From assembly GCF_034718895.1 (NCBI RefSeq), contig NZ_JAYERP010000001.1, positions 3,855,001 to 3,910,000 of the forward strand: DNA of 55,000 nt, written 5' to 3'. Below the pieces are notes generated by a model that saw nothing but the letters and a program-made list of their open reading frames with translations, was not told the origin of the DNA and searched no databases. Every line of letters starts with the position of its first letter. Positions within the stretch are counted from its first letter, which is position 1. A program made the position numbers and the translations under genes. The DNA is from Paenibacillus phoenicis (GTDB lineage: Bacteria > Bacillota > Bacilli > Paenibacillales > Paenibacillaceae). Below, one piece after another: positions 40,066 to 50,119 of the stretch.

Positions 40066-40183
40066 TTGACACGGACTAGGGTAACGGGTAAACTATTGCA
40101 TGGGCTTATGATTCAAACCTATATAAAATGTGAATTTATTAAAAAGTGCCCCGACCAATTCGGGTGTCACTTTTTATTTTTTT
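40066..40183 (+). promoter_or_regulatory. pyrG promoter and CTP-responsive attenuator
   Basis: TTGACA (40066-40071), 17-bp spacer, TAAACT (40089-40094). The transcript should start at the GGGC of 40102-40105, the start sequence needed for reiterative G addition in B. subtilis pyrG. A leader terminator follows: AAAAAGTG-CCCCG (40141-40153) with CGGG-TGT-CACTTTTT (40161-40175) and a T-run. Extra G residues added at low CTP could pair with CCCC (40149-40152) in the terminator's 5' arm and prevent it forming. Each element is visible; the mechanism is taken from B. subtilis. Confidence 0.85.
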
Positions 40184-40229
40184 ATGCCTTTTTGGCTATG
40201 TTTTACCGGATAATAGGTTACGCTAATGA

Positions 40230-41900
<1,671 letters not shown>

Positions 41901-42058
41901 GCAAATTGACCGCAAATCCCAATTTCAAGCCACCTGTAATTTTGGGTTAACTGATTTTTTAAGGCTCTTTTTTCCAGTGGGGAAGGGTTTTGCAAATCGG
42001 GAGCGAAGTATTTACTTATGACCAGGATTACATGGTGGACTTGTGGGAGGGCTTTTCG

Positions 42059-42436
42059 GTGGAAGAGAAGAAAGTGTTAATCGTCGACGATCAGAACGGT
42101 ATCCGCATTTTATTGATGGAAGTGTTTAGCAGCGAAGGGTATAAAACGTTTCAGGCAGCCAACGGTAAGATGGCATTGGAAATCGTCCGCAGCGACTCGC
42201 CGGATTTAGTGCTTCTCGACATGAAAATCCCGGGCATGGACGGTTTGGAAATCCTTAAGCATATCAAGGAGGTCAATCCAGAGATCAAGGTCATCATGAT
42301 GACCGCTTACGGCGAGCTCGACATGATCAAGGAAGCGACGGACCTTGGGGCTCTGATGCATTTTACGAAACCCTTTGACATTGATGAAATGCGCGCAGCA
42401 GTTAACTTGCAGCTTAAAAGCGGAAATGTACTTTAA
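42059..42436 (+). CDS. spo0F: Sporulation phosphorelay response regulator Spo0F
   Basis: 125 aa from GTG at 42059, with GGGAGGG about eight bases upstream. A lone receiver domain: acidic pocket Asp10-Asp11, phosphorylated Asp54 in [11 protein letters not shown], Thr82 and Lys104 in [12 protein letters not shown]. The sequence [15 protein letters not shown] is nearly that of B. subtilis Spo0F. It takes phosphate from kinases such as the one at 15014 and passes it to Spo0B. Upstream, AAGGGTTTT and GCGAAGT could be a sigma-H promoter, but this is weak. Confidence 0.96.
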   Translation: MEEKKVLIVDDQNGIRILLMEVFSSEGYKTFQAANGKMALEIVRSDSPDLVLLDMKIPGMDGLEILKHIKEVNPEIKVIMMTAYGELDMIKEATDLGALMHFTKPFDIDEMRAAVNLQLKSGNVL

Positions 42437-42458
42437 ATCAAAAGATATTCTGAATAAT

Positions 42459-42537
42459 AAACCTCCTGAGGATTACGGTGTGCTTTCCACGCGGATCTTG
42501 GGGGGTTCTTTTTTATTTTCAGGTACGGAAAGCACAC
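42459..42537 (+). terminator. Terminator after spo0F with overlapping alternative hairpin
   Basis: AACCTCC (42460-42466) pairs with GGGGGTT (42501-42507), followed by CTTTTTTATTTT. In its loop, GTGTGCTTTCC (42478-42488) is the exact complement of GGAAAGCACAC (42527-42537) beyond the T-run. The second pairing would enclose the terminator's 3' arm and compete with it. Confidence 0.65.
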
Positions 42538-42574
42538 AACTGTCATGGATGTAAAGCTAACGGGAGGGACTAAA

Positions 42575-43303
42575 GTGAACAAATATATTAAATTGGGGTC
42601 AACCATATTACTCGGGTTATTATTCTTAGGTGCAGCCGCTTTGTTCAGTAATAAAGATGGATCGGTGAGCGCCCAGAGCCAAGTAATTGAGGCGGCTGAC
42701 AAATCAACTTCTGGAAAAGTCGAATATATTAAAGTTTCAACTTCAGCAGAAGATTATACGGTTCATGTTCGTGATAAAATTAAATTGGTGGAAGTAAGTG
42801 AAACATATCTTAATGGACAGCTTCAAAATAAAATTATTGTTTCTGAAGGTGGAAAAAGAGTTACTTCTATTGGGAGAGATCATGAAACAGGTAAACTCGT
42901 GGGAACCACATGGTTACTGCCCAAAAATATTGCTGCGGAAAATGAACGGATTCTAAAAATTTCATTGTTAGAAAAACAAAAGGAAGAACTGAAGTTGAAA
43001 AAATGGAATATGACACAAACTTTGAAGGAAGATGGGAGATCTTTGCAACAGGTAACATCGGAACAGACCGATCAAAAAGAGATTGTTTATATCGATGAGC
43101 TAACAGGATTGCCTGTAAAAAGAGAAATTTATCTTAAGGACGCTCAGGGGGAATGGAAGAAAGATACCGAGAAAATAGAGGAATATAAGTATTTTGAGTC
43201 ATTACCGTTTCAGTTTTTAAGCATAGAAAATGTTGGAATATTTCTTAAAACGATAACGGAAATACTCTTTTGCGTTCATTTTTCTGACTATTCCTATAAT
43301 TAG
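42575..43303 (+). CDS. AT-rich gene for a secreted protein of unknown function
   Basis: 242 aa from GTG at 42575, with GGGAGGG upstream. Signal-like N-terminus (IKLGSTILLGLLFLGAAALF, then SVSAQS). The body is Lys/Glu-rich and hydrophilic, ending with an unexpected hydrophobic stretch (FLKTITEILFCVHF), which may mean a frameshift or truncated end. The codons are much more AT-rich than in neighbouring spo0F and fbaA, suggesting transfer. It separates two genes that lie close in Bacillus. No family recognised. Confidence 0.65.
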   Translation: MNKYIKLGSTILLGLLFLGAAALFSNKDGSVSAQSQVIEAADKSTSGKVEYIKVSTSAEDYTVHVRDKIKLVEVSETYLNGQLQNKIIVSEGGKRVTSIGRDHETGKLVGTTWLLPKNIAAENERILKISLLEKQKEELKLKKWNMTQTLKEDGRSLQQVTSEQTDQKEIVYIDELTGLPVKREIYLKDAQGEWKKDTEKIEEYKYFESLPFQFLSIENVGIFLKTITEILFCVHFSDYSYN

Positions 43304-43408
43304 TATCAAATTTACAGTTGCGGGTTTTGCGGTGAAGGTATTTTCGTAAGTACAACACAAGGCGTTCACAAATGAAAGGAAAGCATGAATAGTATTTTTG
43401 CAAGGTTG

Positions 43409-43417
43409 TGGTATAAT
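43409..43417 (+). promoter_or_regulatory. Extended -10 promoter of fbaA
   Basis: TGGTATAAT provides an extended -10 (TATAAT 43412-43417) about 60 bp before the start; the -35 region is poor. Confidence 0.6.
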
Positions 43418-43480
43418 AAAAAAGTGTGTGAATGTCGGCTAAAAAGATAATATCCCACATCCTTAGGAGGATTGAAACCC

Positions 43481-44335
43481 ATGCCATTAGTATCGATGAC
43501 TGACATGTTGAACAAGGCCCTTGCCGGCAAATATGCCGTAGGCCAGTACAACATCAATAACCTGGAATGGACACAAGCCATTCTGGCTGCAGCAGAAGAA
43601 GAGAAATCCCCGGTGATTCTGGGTGTTTCCGAAGGCGCTGCCCGTCACATGGGCGGTTTCTACACCGTTGTTAAAATGGTGGAAGGCTTGCTGCATGACA
43701 TGAAAATCACTGTACCTGTTGCGATTCACCTCGACCATGGTTCGAGCTTTGATAAATGTAAAGAAGCGATTGACGCTGGCTTTACTTCCGTTATGATCGA
43801 CGGCTCCCATCATCCAATTGATGAGAACATTGCCATGACGAAGAAAGTTGTTGAATACGCACATGCCAAAGGCGTTTCCGTTGAAGCTGAAGTAGGTACT
43901 GTCGGCGGTCAAGAAGATGACGTTGTTGGCGGTATTCAATACGCTAAACTGGACGAGTGCGTCCGTATCGTTAACGAAACTGGCATCGATACGCTGGCTC
44001 CTGCGTTGGGTTCCGTTCATGGTCCTTACAAAGGTGAACCAAACCTTGGCTTTAAAGAAATGGAAGAAATCCGCGATGCTGTTAAAATTCCGCTCGTTCT
44101 TCACGGTGGGACAGGCATTCCGACGCATGATATTGCTAAAGCGATCTCGCTCGGTACTTCCAAAATTAACGTAAATACGGAGAACCAAATTGCGTTCACG
44201 AAGGCCGTTCGCGAAGTATTGGCTGCGAAACCGGATGTATACGATCCTCGTAAATACATCGTTCCTGGCCGTGACGCGATCAAAGCCACGGTTGTTGGAA
44301 AAATCCGTGAATTCGGCTCCAACAACAAAGCTTAA
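43481..44335 (+). CDS. fbaA: Class II fructose-1,6-bisphosphate aldolase
   Basis: 284 aa, ATG ten bases after TAGGAGG. Zinc-dependent TIM barrel: HLDHGSS with the catalytic Asp and a zinc His, GSVHGPYKG and VLHGGTG with the other zinc ligands. It splits fructose bisphosphate in glycolysis. It sits between spo0F and murA as in B. subtilis, but the transaldolase gene usual there is missing. Confidence 0.98.
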   Translation: MPLVSMTDMLNKALAGKYAVGQYNINNLEWTQAILAAAEEEKSPVILGVSEGAARHMGGFYTVVKMVEGLLHDMKITVPVAIHLDHGSSFDKCKEAIDAGFTSVMIDGSHHPIDENIAMTKKVVEYAHAKGVSVEAEVGTVGGQEDDVVGGIQYAKLDECVRIVNETGIDTLAPALGSVHGPYKGEPNLGFKEMEEIRDAVKIPLVLHGGTGIPTHDIAKAISLGTSKINVNTENQIAFTKAVREVLAAKPDVYDPRKYIVPGRDAIKATVVGKIREFGSNNKA

Positions 44336-44346
44336 GGATCAACATC

Positions 44347-44394
44347 AAGCGTTTGCGCCGTACTCCCGTCTTAGGTGGGTTGCGGCGCAAGCTT
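44347..44394 (+). terminator. Probable hairpin terminator of fbaA
   Basis: AAGC-(GT)-TTGCGCCG pairs with CGGCGCAA-GCTT around 22 nt. The T-run is short (CTTTAGG), so termination may be partial. Confidence 0.5.
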
Positions 44395-44534
44395 TAGGAC
44401 GGACAAGGGATTGGACCGTTCAGCTGAATAAGGTGACTTGGAGAGCACACCGCCTAGACGGTGTCTTTCCATTTCTGTCGCTAAAAATCATGGGCTTGTG
44501 TACCGACGCAAATACGTAGGGGGATCCTGGACTT

Positions 44535-45791
44535 ATGGAGAAATTAATGATTCGTGGCGGACGTCCGCTGCGCGGAAGCGTTTCGATCAGCGGCGCCAAA
44601 AACAGCGCGATAGCGTTGATTCCAGCTGCGATCTTGGCAGAATCCGAGGTGGTTCTGGATAACTTGCCGATTTTAAGTGACGTGGCGGTATACTCGGAGA
44701 TTTTGGAGGAGCTGGGTGCCCGCGTCTTGTGGGAAGGCAATCAAATGCGTATCGATCCCACCCATATTCGTTCCATTCCGATGCCCAACGGGCCGGTAAA
44801 GAAGCTGCGGGCTTCCTATTATATGATGGGGGCCTTGTTAGGACGTTTCAAAGAAGCGACCATCGGCTTGCCGGGGGGATGTAACTTTGAACCTCGTCCA
44901 ATTGATCAGCATATCAAAGGGTTTGAAGCTTTAGGGGCGACCGTGACGAATGAACACGGCGCGATTCACTTGCATGCGAAGGAGCTGCGCGGGGCGAAGG
45001 TATACCTGGATGTCAGCAGCGTTGGAGCAACAATTAACATTATGCTGGCGGCCACGAGAGCCAAAGGCGCTACAATTATCGAAAATGCGGCGAAAGAGCC
45101 TGAAATTATAGATGTGGCCACTTTGTTAAACTCCATGGGAGCAGTAATTAAAGGGGCCGGTACGGAGACGATCCGAATTGAAGGCGTTACGGAACTGAAA
45201 GGCTGCCGCCATTCTATCATTCCCGATCGGATTCAAGCTGGAACTTACATGATTGCTGCTGCGGCAACCCGGGGCGATGTCTTGATCGACGGCGTGATTC
45301 CTAAACATTTAGAGGCGTTGACCGCCAAGCTGCTGGAAATGGGCGCTCATGTGGAAGAGATGGACGAAAGCATTCGGGTGATCGGACAACCAGAATACCA
45401 TCATGTTGATGTCAAGGCATTAGTCTACCCTGGGTTTCCGACAGATATTCAGTCGCCGATGACCAGTTTGTTGACGCAGGCAAAAGGGGTCAGCGTGCTG
45501 AGCGATTTTGTCTACAGCAATCGGTTTAAGCACGTGCCGGAGCTGGTTCGGATGGGCGCGAAAATCCGCGTCGAAGGCCGTTCTGCCATTATCGAAGGCG
45601 GACCGCTGAATGCGGCGAAGGTGAAAGCGGCTGATTTGCGTGCCGGGGCAGCGCTAGTCGTAGCTGGACTCACGGTGCCGGAGGGCACTACAGAGGTCTT
45701 TGGCGTAGAATTGATTGACCGGGGGTATGACCATCTGGTGCCGAACTTACGCGCATTGGGTGCAGATGTTTGGCGGGAGATGGAAGAATAA
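44535..45791 (+). CDS. murA: UDP-N-acetylglucosamine 1-carboxyvinyltransferase
   Basis: 418 aa, ATG with TAGGGGG upstream. It transfers enolpyruvate to UDP-GlcNAc, the first committed step of peptidoglycan synthesis. The PEP-binding and fosfomycin-target Cys116 lies in [21 protein letters not shown] near the start binds substrate. Bacillales usually have two MurA enzymes; the place between fbaA and rho corresponds to murAB (murZ) of B. subtilis. Confidence 0.97.
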   Translation: MEKLMIRGGRPLRGSVSISGAKNSAIALIPAAILAESEVVLDNLPILSDVAVYSEILEELGARVLWEGNQMRIDPTHIRSIPMPNGPVKKLRASYYMMGALLGRFKEATIGLPGGCNFEPRPIDQHIKGFEALGATVTNEHGAIHLHAKELRGAKVYLDVSSVGATINIMLAATRAKGATIIENAAKEPEIIDVATLLNSMGAVIKGAGTETIRIEGVTELKGCRHSIIPDRIQAGTYMIAAAATRGDVLIDGVIPKHLEALTAKLLEMGAHVEEMDESIRVIGQPEYHHVDVKALVYPGFPTDIQSPMTSLLTQAKGVSVLSDFVYSNRFKHVPELVRMGAKIRVEGRSAIIEGGPLNAAKVKAADLRAGAALVVAGLTVPEGTTEVFGVELIDRGYDHLVPNLRALGADVWREMEE

Positions 45792-45903
45792 CTTTCCGTT
45801 TTTGCGCATAAGTTGCCAAGGATAGGGCATAATAGGCGAATAAGTCTATCATTACGCGATACTTCATAGTTTTCAATAAAATTGAATAGGTGGTTATTTT
45901 AAT

Positions 45904-47268
45904 ATGGATCTTCAAATCGCCGATCTGGAAGGGATGAAGCTTACCGAGCTGTACAAGCTGGCGAAGCAATATCAGATCCCTTATTACGGCCAATTAAAGA
46001 AGAAAGAATTGATTTTTGCTATTTTAAGGGCACAGGCTGAACAAAGCGGTCTGATGTTTATGGAAGGCGTGCTCGAGATTTTGCCGGAAGGGTACGGTTT
46101 CCTCAGACCGATCAATTATCTGCCCAGCACGGAGGATATTTACATTTCCGCATCGCAAATCCGCAAATTTGATCTGCGCACCGGGGATCTGGTCTCCGGG
46201 AAGTGCCGTACACCGAAGGAAAATGAGAGGTATTTCGGCCTCCTGCAAGTCAACGCCGTCAACGGCGAGAACCCGGCCATTGCGGCGGAACGTCTGCATT
46301 TTCCAGCGCTGACTCCACTCTATCCGCAGACCAAATTGGTGCTCGAAACTTCCCCAAATCATTTATCCACCCGCATTATGGATTTGCTTGCCCCGGTCGG
46401 ACTCGGCCAACGTGGTTTGATCGTGGCGCCGCCTAAAGCAGGGAAGACTTTGCTGCTGAAGGAAATCGCCAACAGCATCTCCACCAACAATCCCGACATT
46501 GAGTTATTCGTATTGTTGATCGACGAACGTCCGGAAGAGGTTACCGATATGCAGCGTTCGGTCAAAGGCGAAGTGATCGCTTCTACGTTTGACGAGCTGC
46601 CGGAGAACCATATCAAGGTGGCGGAGCTTGTGCTGCAGCGCGCTTTACGGCTAGTGGAGCACAAGAAGGACGTTGTGATTTTGCTTGATAGCATTACGCG
46701 TCTTGCCCGTGCCTATAACTTGGTGGTTCCGCCGTCGGGACGTACGCTCAGCGGGGGGATCGATCCGGCTGCGTTCCATCGTCCGAAGCGGTTCTTCGGC
46801 TCGGCCCGGAATGTGGAAGAGGGCGGCAGCTTGACGATTTTGGCAACGGCATTGGTGGATACCGGTTCGCGGATGGACGATATTATTTATGAGGAATTTA
46901 AGGGTACGGGGAACATGGAGCTGCACCTGGATCGGAAATTGGCGGAACGCCGGATCTTCCCGGCTATCGACATTCGCCGCTCTGGCACGCGGCGTGAGGA
47001 AGTGCTCCTGAGCAAAGAAGAGCTGGATACGATCTGGTCGATCCGGAAGAATATGACCGACTCTTACGACTTTGTGGAAGGCTTCCTCAAAAAGCTGCGC
47101 GAGTGCAAGACCAACGCCGAATTCCTGGCTTCTTTTGATGTTTCCGGGAACAACCCTTCGGGTGGCGGCAACGGCGGGGCGCGTCGTCCGGTACGGTCGG
47201 GCTCTACCTCCTCACGGTCGAGTTCGGCTTCTACGGGCGCTGGCACCGCGCAAAATACTACGGTTTAA
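45904..47268 (+). CDS. rho: Transcription termination factor Rho
   Basis: 454 aa, ATG with AGGTGG upstream. N-terminal helical domain, RNA-binding cold-shock-like domain ([10 protein letters not shown]), then the RecA-type ATPase with P-loop APPKAGKT (175-182), Q-loop and R-loop regions. The last 30 residues are a Ser/Gly/Thr-rich tail (about 425-454) beyond the usual end. It acts as a hexameric RNA translocase ending transcription. Confidence 0.97.
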   Translation: MDLQIADLEGMKLTELYKLAKQYQIPYYGQLKKKELIFAILRAQAEQSGLMFMEGVLEILPEGYGFLRPINYLPSTEDIYISASQIRKFDLRTGDLVSGKCRTPKENERYFGLLQVNAVNGENPAIAAERLHFPALTPLYPQTKLVLETSPNHLSTRIMDLLAPVGLGQRGLIVAPPKAGKTLLLKEIANSISTNNPDIELFVLLIDERPEEVTDMQRSVKGEVIASTFDELPENHIKVAELVLQRALRLVEHKKDVVILLDSITRLARAYNLVVPPSGRTLSGGIDPAAFHRPKRFFGSARNVEEGGSLTILATALVDTGSRMDDIIYEEFKGTGNMELHLDRKLAERRIFPAIDIRRSGTRREEVLLSKEELDTIWSIRKNMTDSYDFVEGFLKKLRECKTNAEFLASFDVSGNNPSGGGNGGARRPVRSGSTSSRSSSASTGAGTAQNTTV

Positions 47269-47326
47269 AGAGATCTCTCGGGGGTTTTGCTTGGCTTCCA
47301 ACGATGAATACAAAGAGGAGAACAAC

Positions 47327-48595
47327 ATGTACTTAGTGTATGCAGATGAACAAGGACAGGTCTATGATCATCCGTCGCTGTACGGCTTAGCCCGCAGTGC
47401 GGACATGATCGTGGAGATTATGGAGGATGAGCTGATTCCGCTTCCTGAAGGGGCGACATTGGTGGGCTTGCCGTCCACCCGGCCGATCGGGATGGACCCG
47501 GAAACCGGCGAAATGAAGCCGCTCCCCGGGAATGTCCAGGCGGTCGGCGCTCTGCTTCCGCAAGGCTATACCCGCCTTTGTTTGCCGGGGTATGTGAAGA
47601 CGGACAAGAATTATAAACTGCCTTTGTTCGGGTATTCTGCGGTGGTTTGGAAGGACGGTCAGTTTTACGTGACAGCGCGCCTGTCGGACGATCCCGAGAA
47701 GTGGAATCCGCTGAATTGTGATCCTCTTGAGCTCAAAAATCAAGTGAAAGCCTACACCTCCCGTTATCCGGAGAATCGGCTGTACGAACATTTATCGAAT
47801 TGCGCGTTAGGTTATGAATGCCTAACCGCCTCCAATACGTTTTTGAACCGCTGGGAAGGGGCCGTCCCCGTCTCCTATTCCTGTAATGCGGGATGCTTCG
47901 GCTGTATTTCCGAGCAACCGGATGACAGCGGATTTGTTTCGCCGCAGACGCGGATGAACTTTCGCCCGCGTGTCGAAGAACTGGTGGAAGTGATGCTAGA
48001 GCATCTGAAGACTCCGGAGTCGATTATCAGCTTCGGCCAGGGCTGTGAAGGGGAACCGTCCACGCAGGCTAAGCTGATCATTGAGGCGATTCGCGAGGTG
48101 CGGCGCCAGACGGACATGGGGTATATCAATATCAATACCAACGCGGGGCTTACCGATCATATCCGCGGGATCGTGGATGCCGGCTTGGATCTAATGCGGG
48201 TCAGCACGATCAGCGCGTTGGACGATCACTACAACGCCTACTATAAACCGCGCGGCTATACGCTCGCGAATGTGGAGAAATCGTTGAAGTATGCAGCGGA
48301 TCAAGGGGTCTATACCTCGATCAACTATTTGATTTTCCCTGGAGTTACGGACCGGGAGGAAGAAATCGAAGCGATGATTGATTTCGCCCGCCGCACCAAT
48401 CTGAAACTGATTCAGCTGCGCAACCTGAACATCGACCCCGAAAGCTACCTGGAATTGATTCCGACGGCCAAAGGGGAGATTCTTGGGATGAAGCAGGCGA
48501 TTGAGATTTTTCAGGAGGAGCTGCCGGACGTGGTCATCGGATCGTATACGCATGTGCCGCCGGCGGAATTGGCCCGTGTCAAAGTGGGCGGATAA
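47327..48595 (+). CDS. Radical SAM protein of unknown function
   Basis: 422 aa from the ATG at 47327 with GAGGAG upstream. The cluster motif CNAGCFGC (Cys186, Cys190, Cys193) is in the middle, so about 180 residues precede the radical SAM barrel; these look like a separate alpha/beta domain. GQGCEGEP and VSTISALDDHYNAYYKPRGY lie in the barrel. No C-terminal SPASM cysteines are visible. Substrate unknown. It lies between rho and rpmE, which are adjacent or nearly so in B. subtilis. Confidence 0.9.
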   Translation: MYLVYADEQGQVYDHPSLYGLARSADMIVEIMEDELIPLPEGATLVGLPSTRPIGMDPETGEMKPLPGNVQAVGALLPQGYTRLCLPGYVKTDKNYKLPLFGYSAVVWKDGQFYVTARLSDDPEKWNPLNCDPLELKNQVKAYTSRYPENRLYEHLSNCALGYECLTASNTFLNRWEGAVPVSYSCNAGCFGCISEQPDDSGFVSPQTRMNFRPRVEELVEVMLEHLKTPESIISFGQGCEGEPSTQAKLIIEAIREVRRQTDMGYININTNAGLTDHIRGIVDAGLDLMRVSTISALDDHYNAYYKPRGYTLANVEKSLKYAADQGVYTSINYLIFPGVTDREEEIEAMIDFARRTNLKLIQLRNLNIDPESYLELIPTAKGEILGMKQAIEIFQEELPDVVIGSYTHVPPAELARVKVGG

Positions 48596-48604
48596 AACAG
48601 GCAA

Positions 48605-48633
48605 TTGCGTGAACGAGGGGCCCGTGCTATAAT
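48605..48633 (+). promoter_or_regulatory. Promoter of rpmE
   Basis: TTGCGT (48605-48610), 17-bp spacer, TATAAT (48628-48633). The 57-nt leader contains GCTCAGGG-like short pairs that could form a ribosomal-protein-type leader hairpin, not further resolvable. Confidence 0.75.
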
Positions 48634-48697
48634 GCGATTATGTGTCATTATAACTCTGGGCACGACTGAGGCTCAGGGCGGAAAGAGGTGAAAGAAG

Positions 48698-48895
48698 ATG
48701 AAAGAAGCAATTCAACCGAAATATTACGTGACTACTGTAACTTGCGCTTGCGGTAACACGTTTGAGACGGGTTCCGTGAAACAAGACCTGCGCGTTGAAA
48801 TTTGCTCCAACTGCCATCCATTCTTCACCGGGAAGCAGAAATTCCTGGATGCTGGTGGACGTGTGGATAGATTCAAAAAGAAATACGGTATCTAA
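48698..48895 (+). CDS. rpmE: Ribosomal protein L31 (zinc-binding type)
   Basis: 65 aa, ATG with AAAGAGGTG upstream. Four zinc ligands are present: Cys16, Cys18, Cys36 and Cys39 (CAC, CSNCHPF). This is the C+ form used when zinc is sufficient. Ends RFKKKYGI as expected. Strong promoter and terminator of its own. Confidence 0.98.
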   Translation: MKEAIQPKYYVTTVTCACGNTFETGSVKQDLRVEICSNCHPFFTGKQKFLDAGGRVDRFKKKYGI

Positions 48896-48923
48896 GATAC
48901 CCTTGCACAAGCGAAATGACGAA

Positions 48924-48970
48924 GAACGTCTCTGCCAATCTGATGATTGGCGGGGGCGTTTTTTTCTTTT
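48924..48970 (+). terminator. Terminator of rpmE
   Basis: AACGTCTCTGCCAATC and GATTGGCGGGGGCGTT pair around TGAT, followed by TTTTTTCTTTTTC. Confidence 0.93.
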
Positions 48971-49015
48971 TCGGCGGTAATGATTGGGCCCATTAAGGGG
49001 AGGTGTACAGAACAT

Positions 49016-49657
49016 ATGGACTTCGATCAGGCGCATCGGTTGTGGTTGGACACGCATCGTAAACGCCGTTCGGGTGAACGGAAAGACCGATTGGAACGGG
49101 GACATGGGCATGGAGAGCAGCTGTTTTTGCGCAATGTATGGTGGCCTTTGCGGGGGAATTTGGACAACCTGCATCCGGAATACGAAATCGTCGATTGGCG
49201 GGGGCGGCCGTATTTTGCAGATTTTGCTTGGCTAACGGGGGCCGTGAAGCTCATTATTGAGGTGAAAGGCTTTGGACCGCATGTTCGCGATATGGATCGT
49301 ACGATGTATAGCCGGGAGTTGAACCGGGAGGTTTTTCTGCAAGCGTTGGGGTATCGGGTTGTTTCCCTGTCCTATGACGATGTGGAACGGCAGCCGGAAG
49401 TTTGCATCATGCTACTTCGCATGCTATTAAGCAGATTTGAGTCGTCCCGGCAGACGGACAAGCTTCCCAGGCTGGCTTTGAAATCAGCGTTGCTGCAAGC
49501 AGTTCAGTTAGGCAGACCCATTCGCCCGAAGGATGTAGAGAGGCAGCTTGGCGTAAATCATCGGACCGCGGTGCGGTATTTACAGCATTGTGCCAGATGG
49601 GCTGGCTACAGGCGCGTTCCAGCGGTGAGTCGGGCCGGGTTCGGATGTATGAGGTGA
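49016..49657 (+). CDS. PD-(D/E)XK-like nuclease with C-terminal HTH; probable frameshift near its end
   Basis: 213 aa from the ATG at 49016 with GGGGAGG about 11 bases upstream. Residues 35-125 look like the DUF559/Vsr-type restriction-endonuclease fold: Asp69 in FADFAW and E-x-K (Glu82, Lys84) in LIIEVKGFG, then RELNREVFLQALGYRVVSLSYDD. Residues 163-195 form a helix-turn-helix (RPIRPKDVERQLGVNHRTAV). After HCAR the reading frame gives an unlikely end (WAGYRRVPAV). The next frame, from about 49596, gives MGWLQARSSGESGRVRMYEV and ends IRRDWDAFDW at 49689, as expected for a winged-HTH end. A one-base deletion is likely. The nuclease role is inferred. Confidence 0.7.
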   Translation: MDFDQAHRLWLDTHRKRRSGERKDRLERGHGHGEQLFLRNVWWPLRGNLDNLHPEYEIVDWRGRPYFADFAWLTGAVKLIIEVKGFGPHVRDMDRTMYSRELNREVFLQALGYRVVSLSYDDVERQPEVCIMLLRMLLSRFESSRQTDKLPRLALKSALLQAVQLGRPIRPKDVERQLGVNHRTAVRYLQHCARWAGYRRVPAVSRAGFGCMR

Positions 49658-49769
49658 TACGACGGGATTGGGATGCGTTTGATTGGTGAGTGGATAATAT
49701 GGGCTTGGTCGCCTAACGGCTAACACAAAATTAAGCTTATGCTGCCACCCCTCGATACCCCGTCGCTAA

Positions 49770-49948
49770 GTGTAAAAGTGCAGTTGATTTGAGCGAACAT
49801 GGAGTGATTTGCTTGGTGGAATGTAAAAGCGCAGTTCGAAAGGGCGGAAAAGGCGGAATTCAGCCACAATAGGCGGAAATGGACTACACTTTTGCAGTTA
49901 AAACGGCAAAATGATACTAAATTGGCGAAATGAACTGCACTTTTGCAT
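49770..49948. repeat. Four-unit palindrome array, copy 2
   Basis: Units GTGTAAAAGTGCAG (49770), ATGTAAAAGCGCAG (49821), CTACACTTTTGCAG (49884) and CTGCACTTTTGCAT (49935) have the same order (two forward, two reverse) and nearly the same spacing (51, 63, 51 bp) as the array at 2820-2997. Sequence between units is mostly different. It fills part of the 460-bp gap after the nuclease-HTH gene. Confidence 0.75.
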
Positions 49949-49959
49949 TTCAGAGGGTC

Positions 49960-50048
49960 GCTGTTGCGATCAGGGGTCGGGGGACGGGAGGCGGTGTACA
50001 AATCAGCCGGTTGGCTGTCGCGATCGGGGACGGGAGGCAGTGTACAAA
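49960..50048. repeat. Direct repeat of about 40 bp, two copies
   Basis: GCTGTTGCGATC..ACGGGAGGCGGTGTACAAA (49960-50002) recurs as GCTGTCGCGATC..ACGGGAGGCAGTGTACAAA (50014-50048), with an 8-bp deletion in the second copy. It directly follows the palindrome array. The rest of the gap to 50119 shows nothing. Confidence 0.8.
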
Positions 50049-50119
50049 CTAAAAAACAGGTCGAAGACGATAGCCGACCGCGGTCCGCCCTCAAATCTCC
50101 AACCTGCCTGGGATGATAT

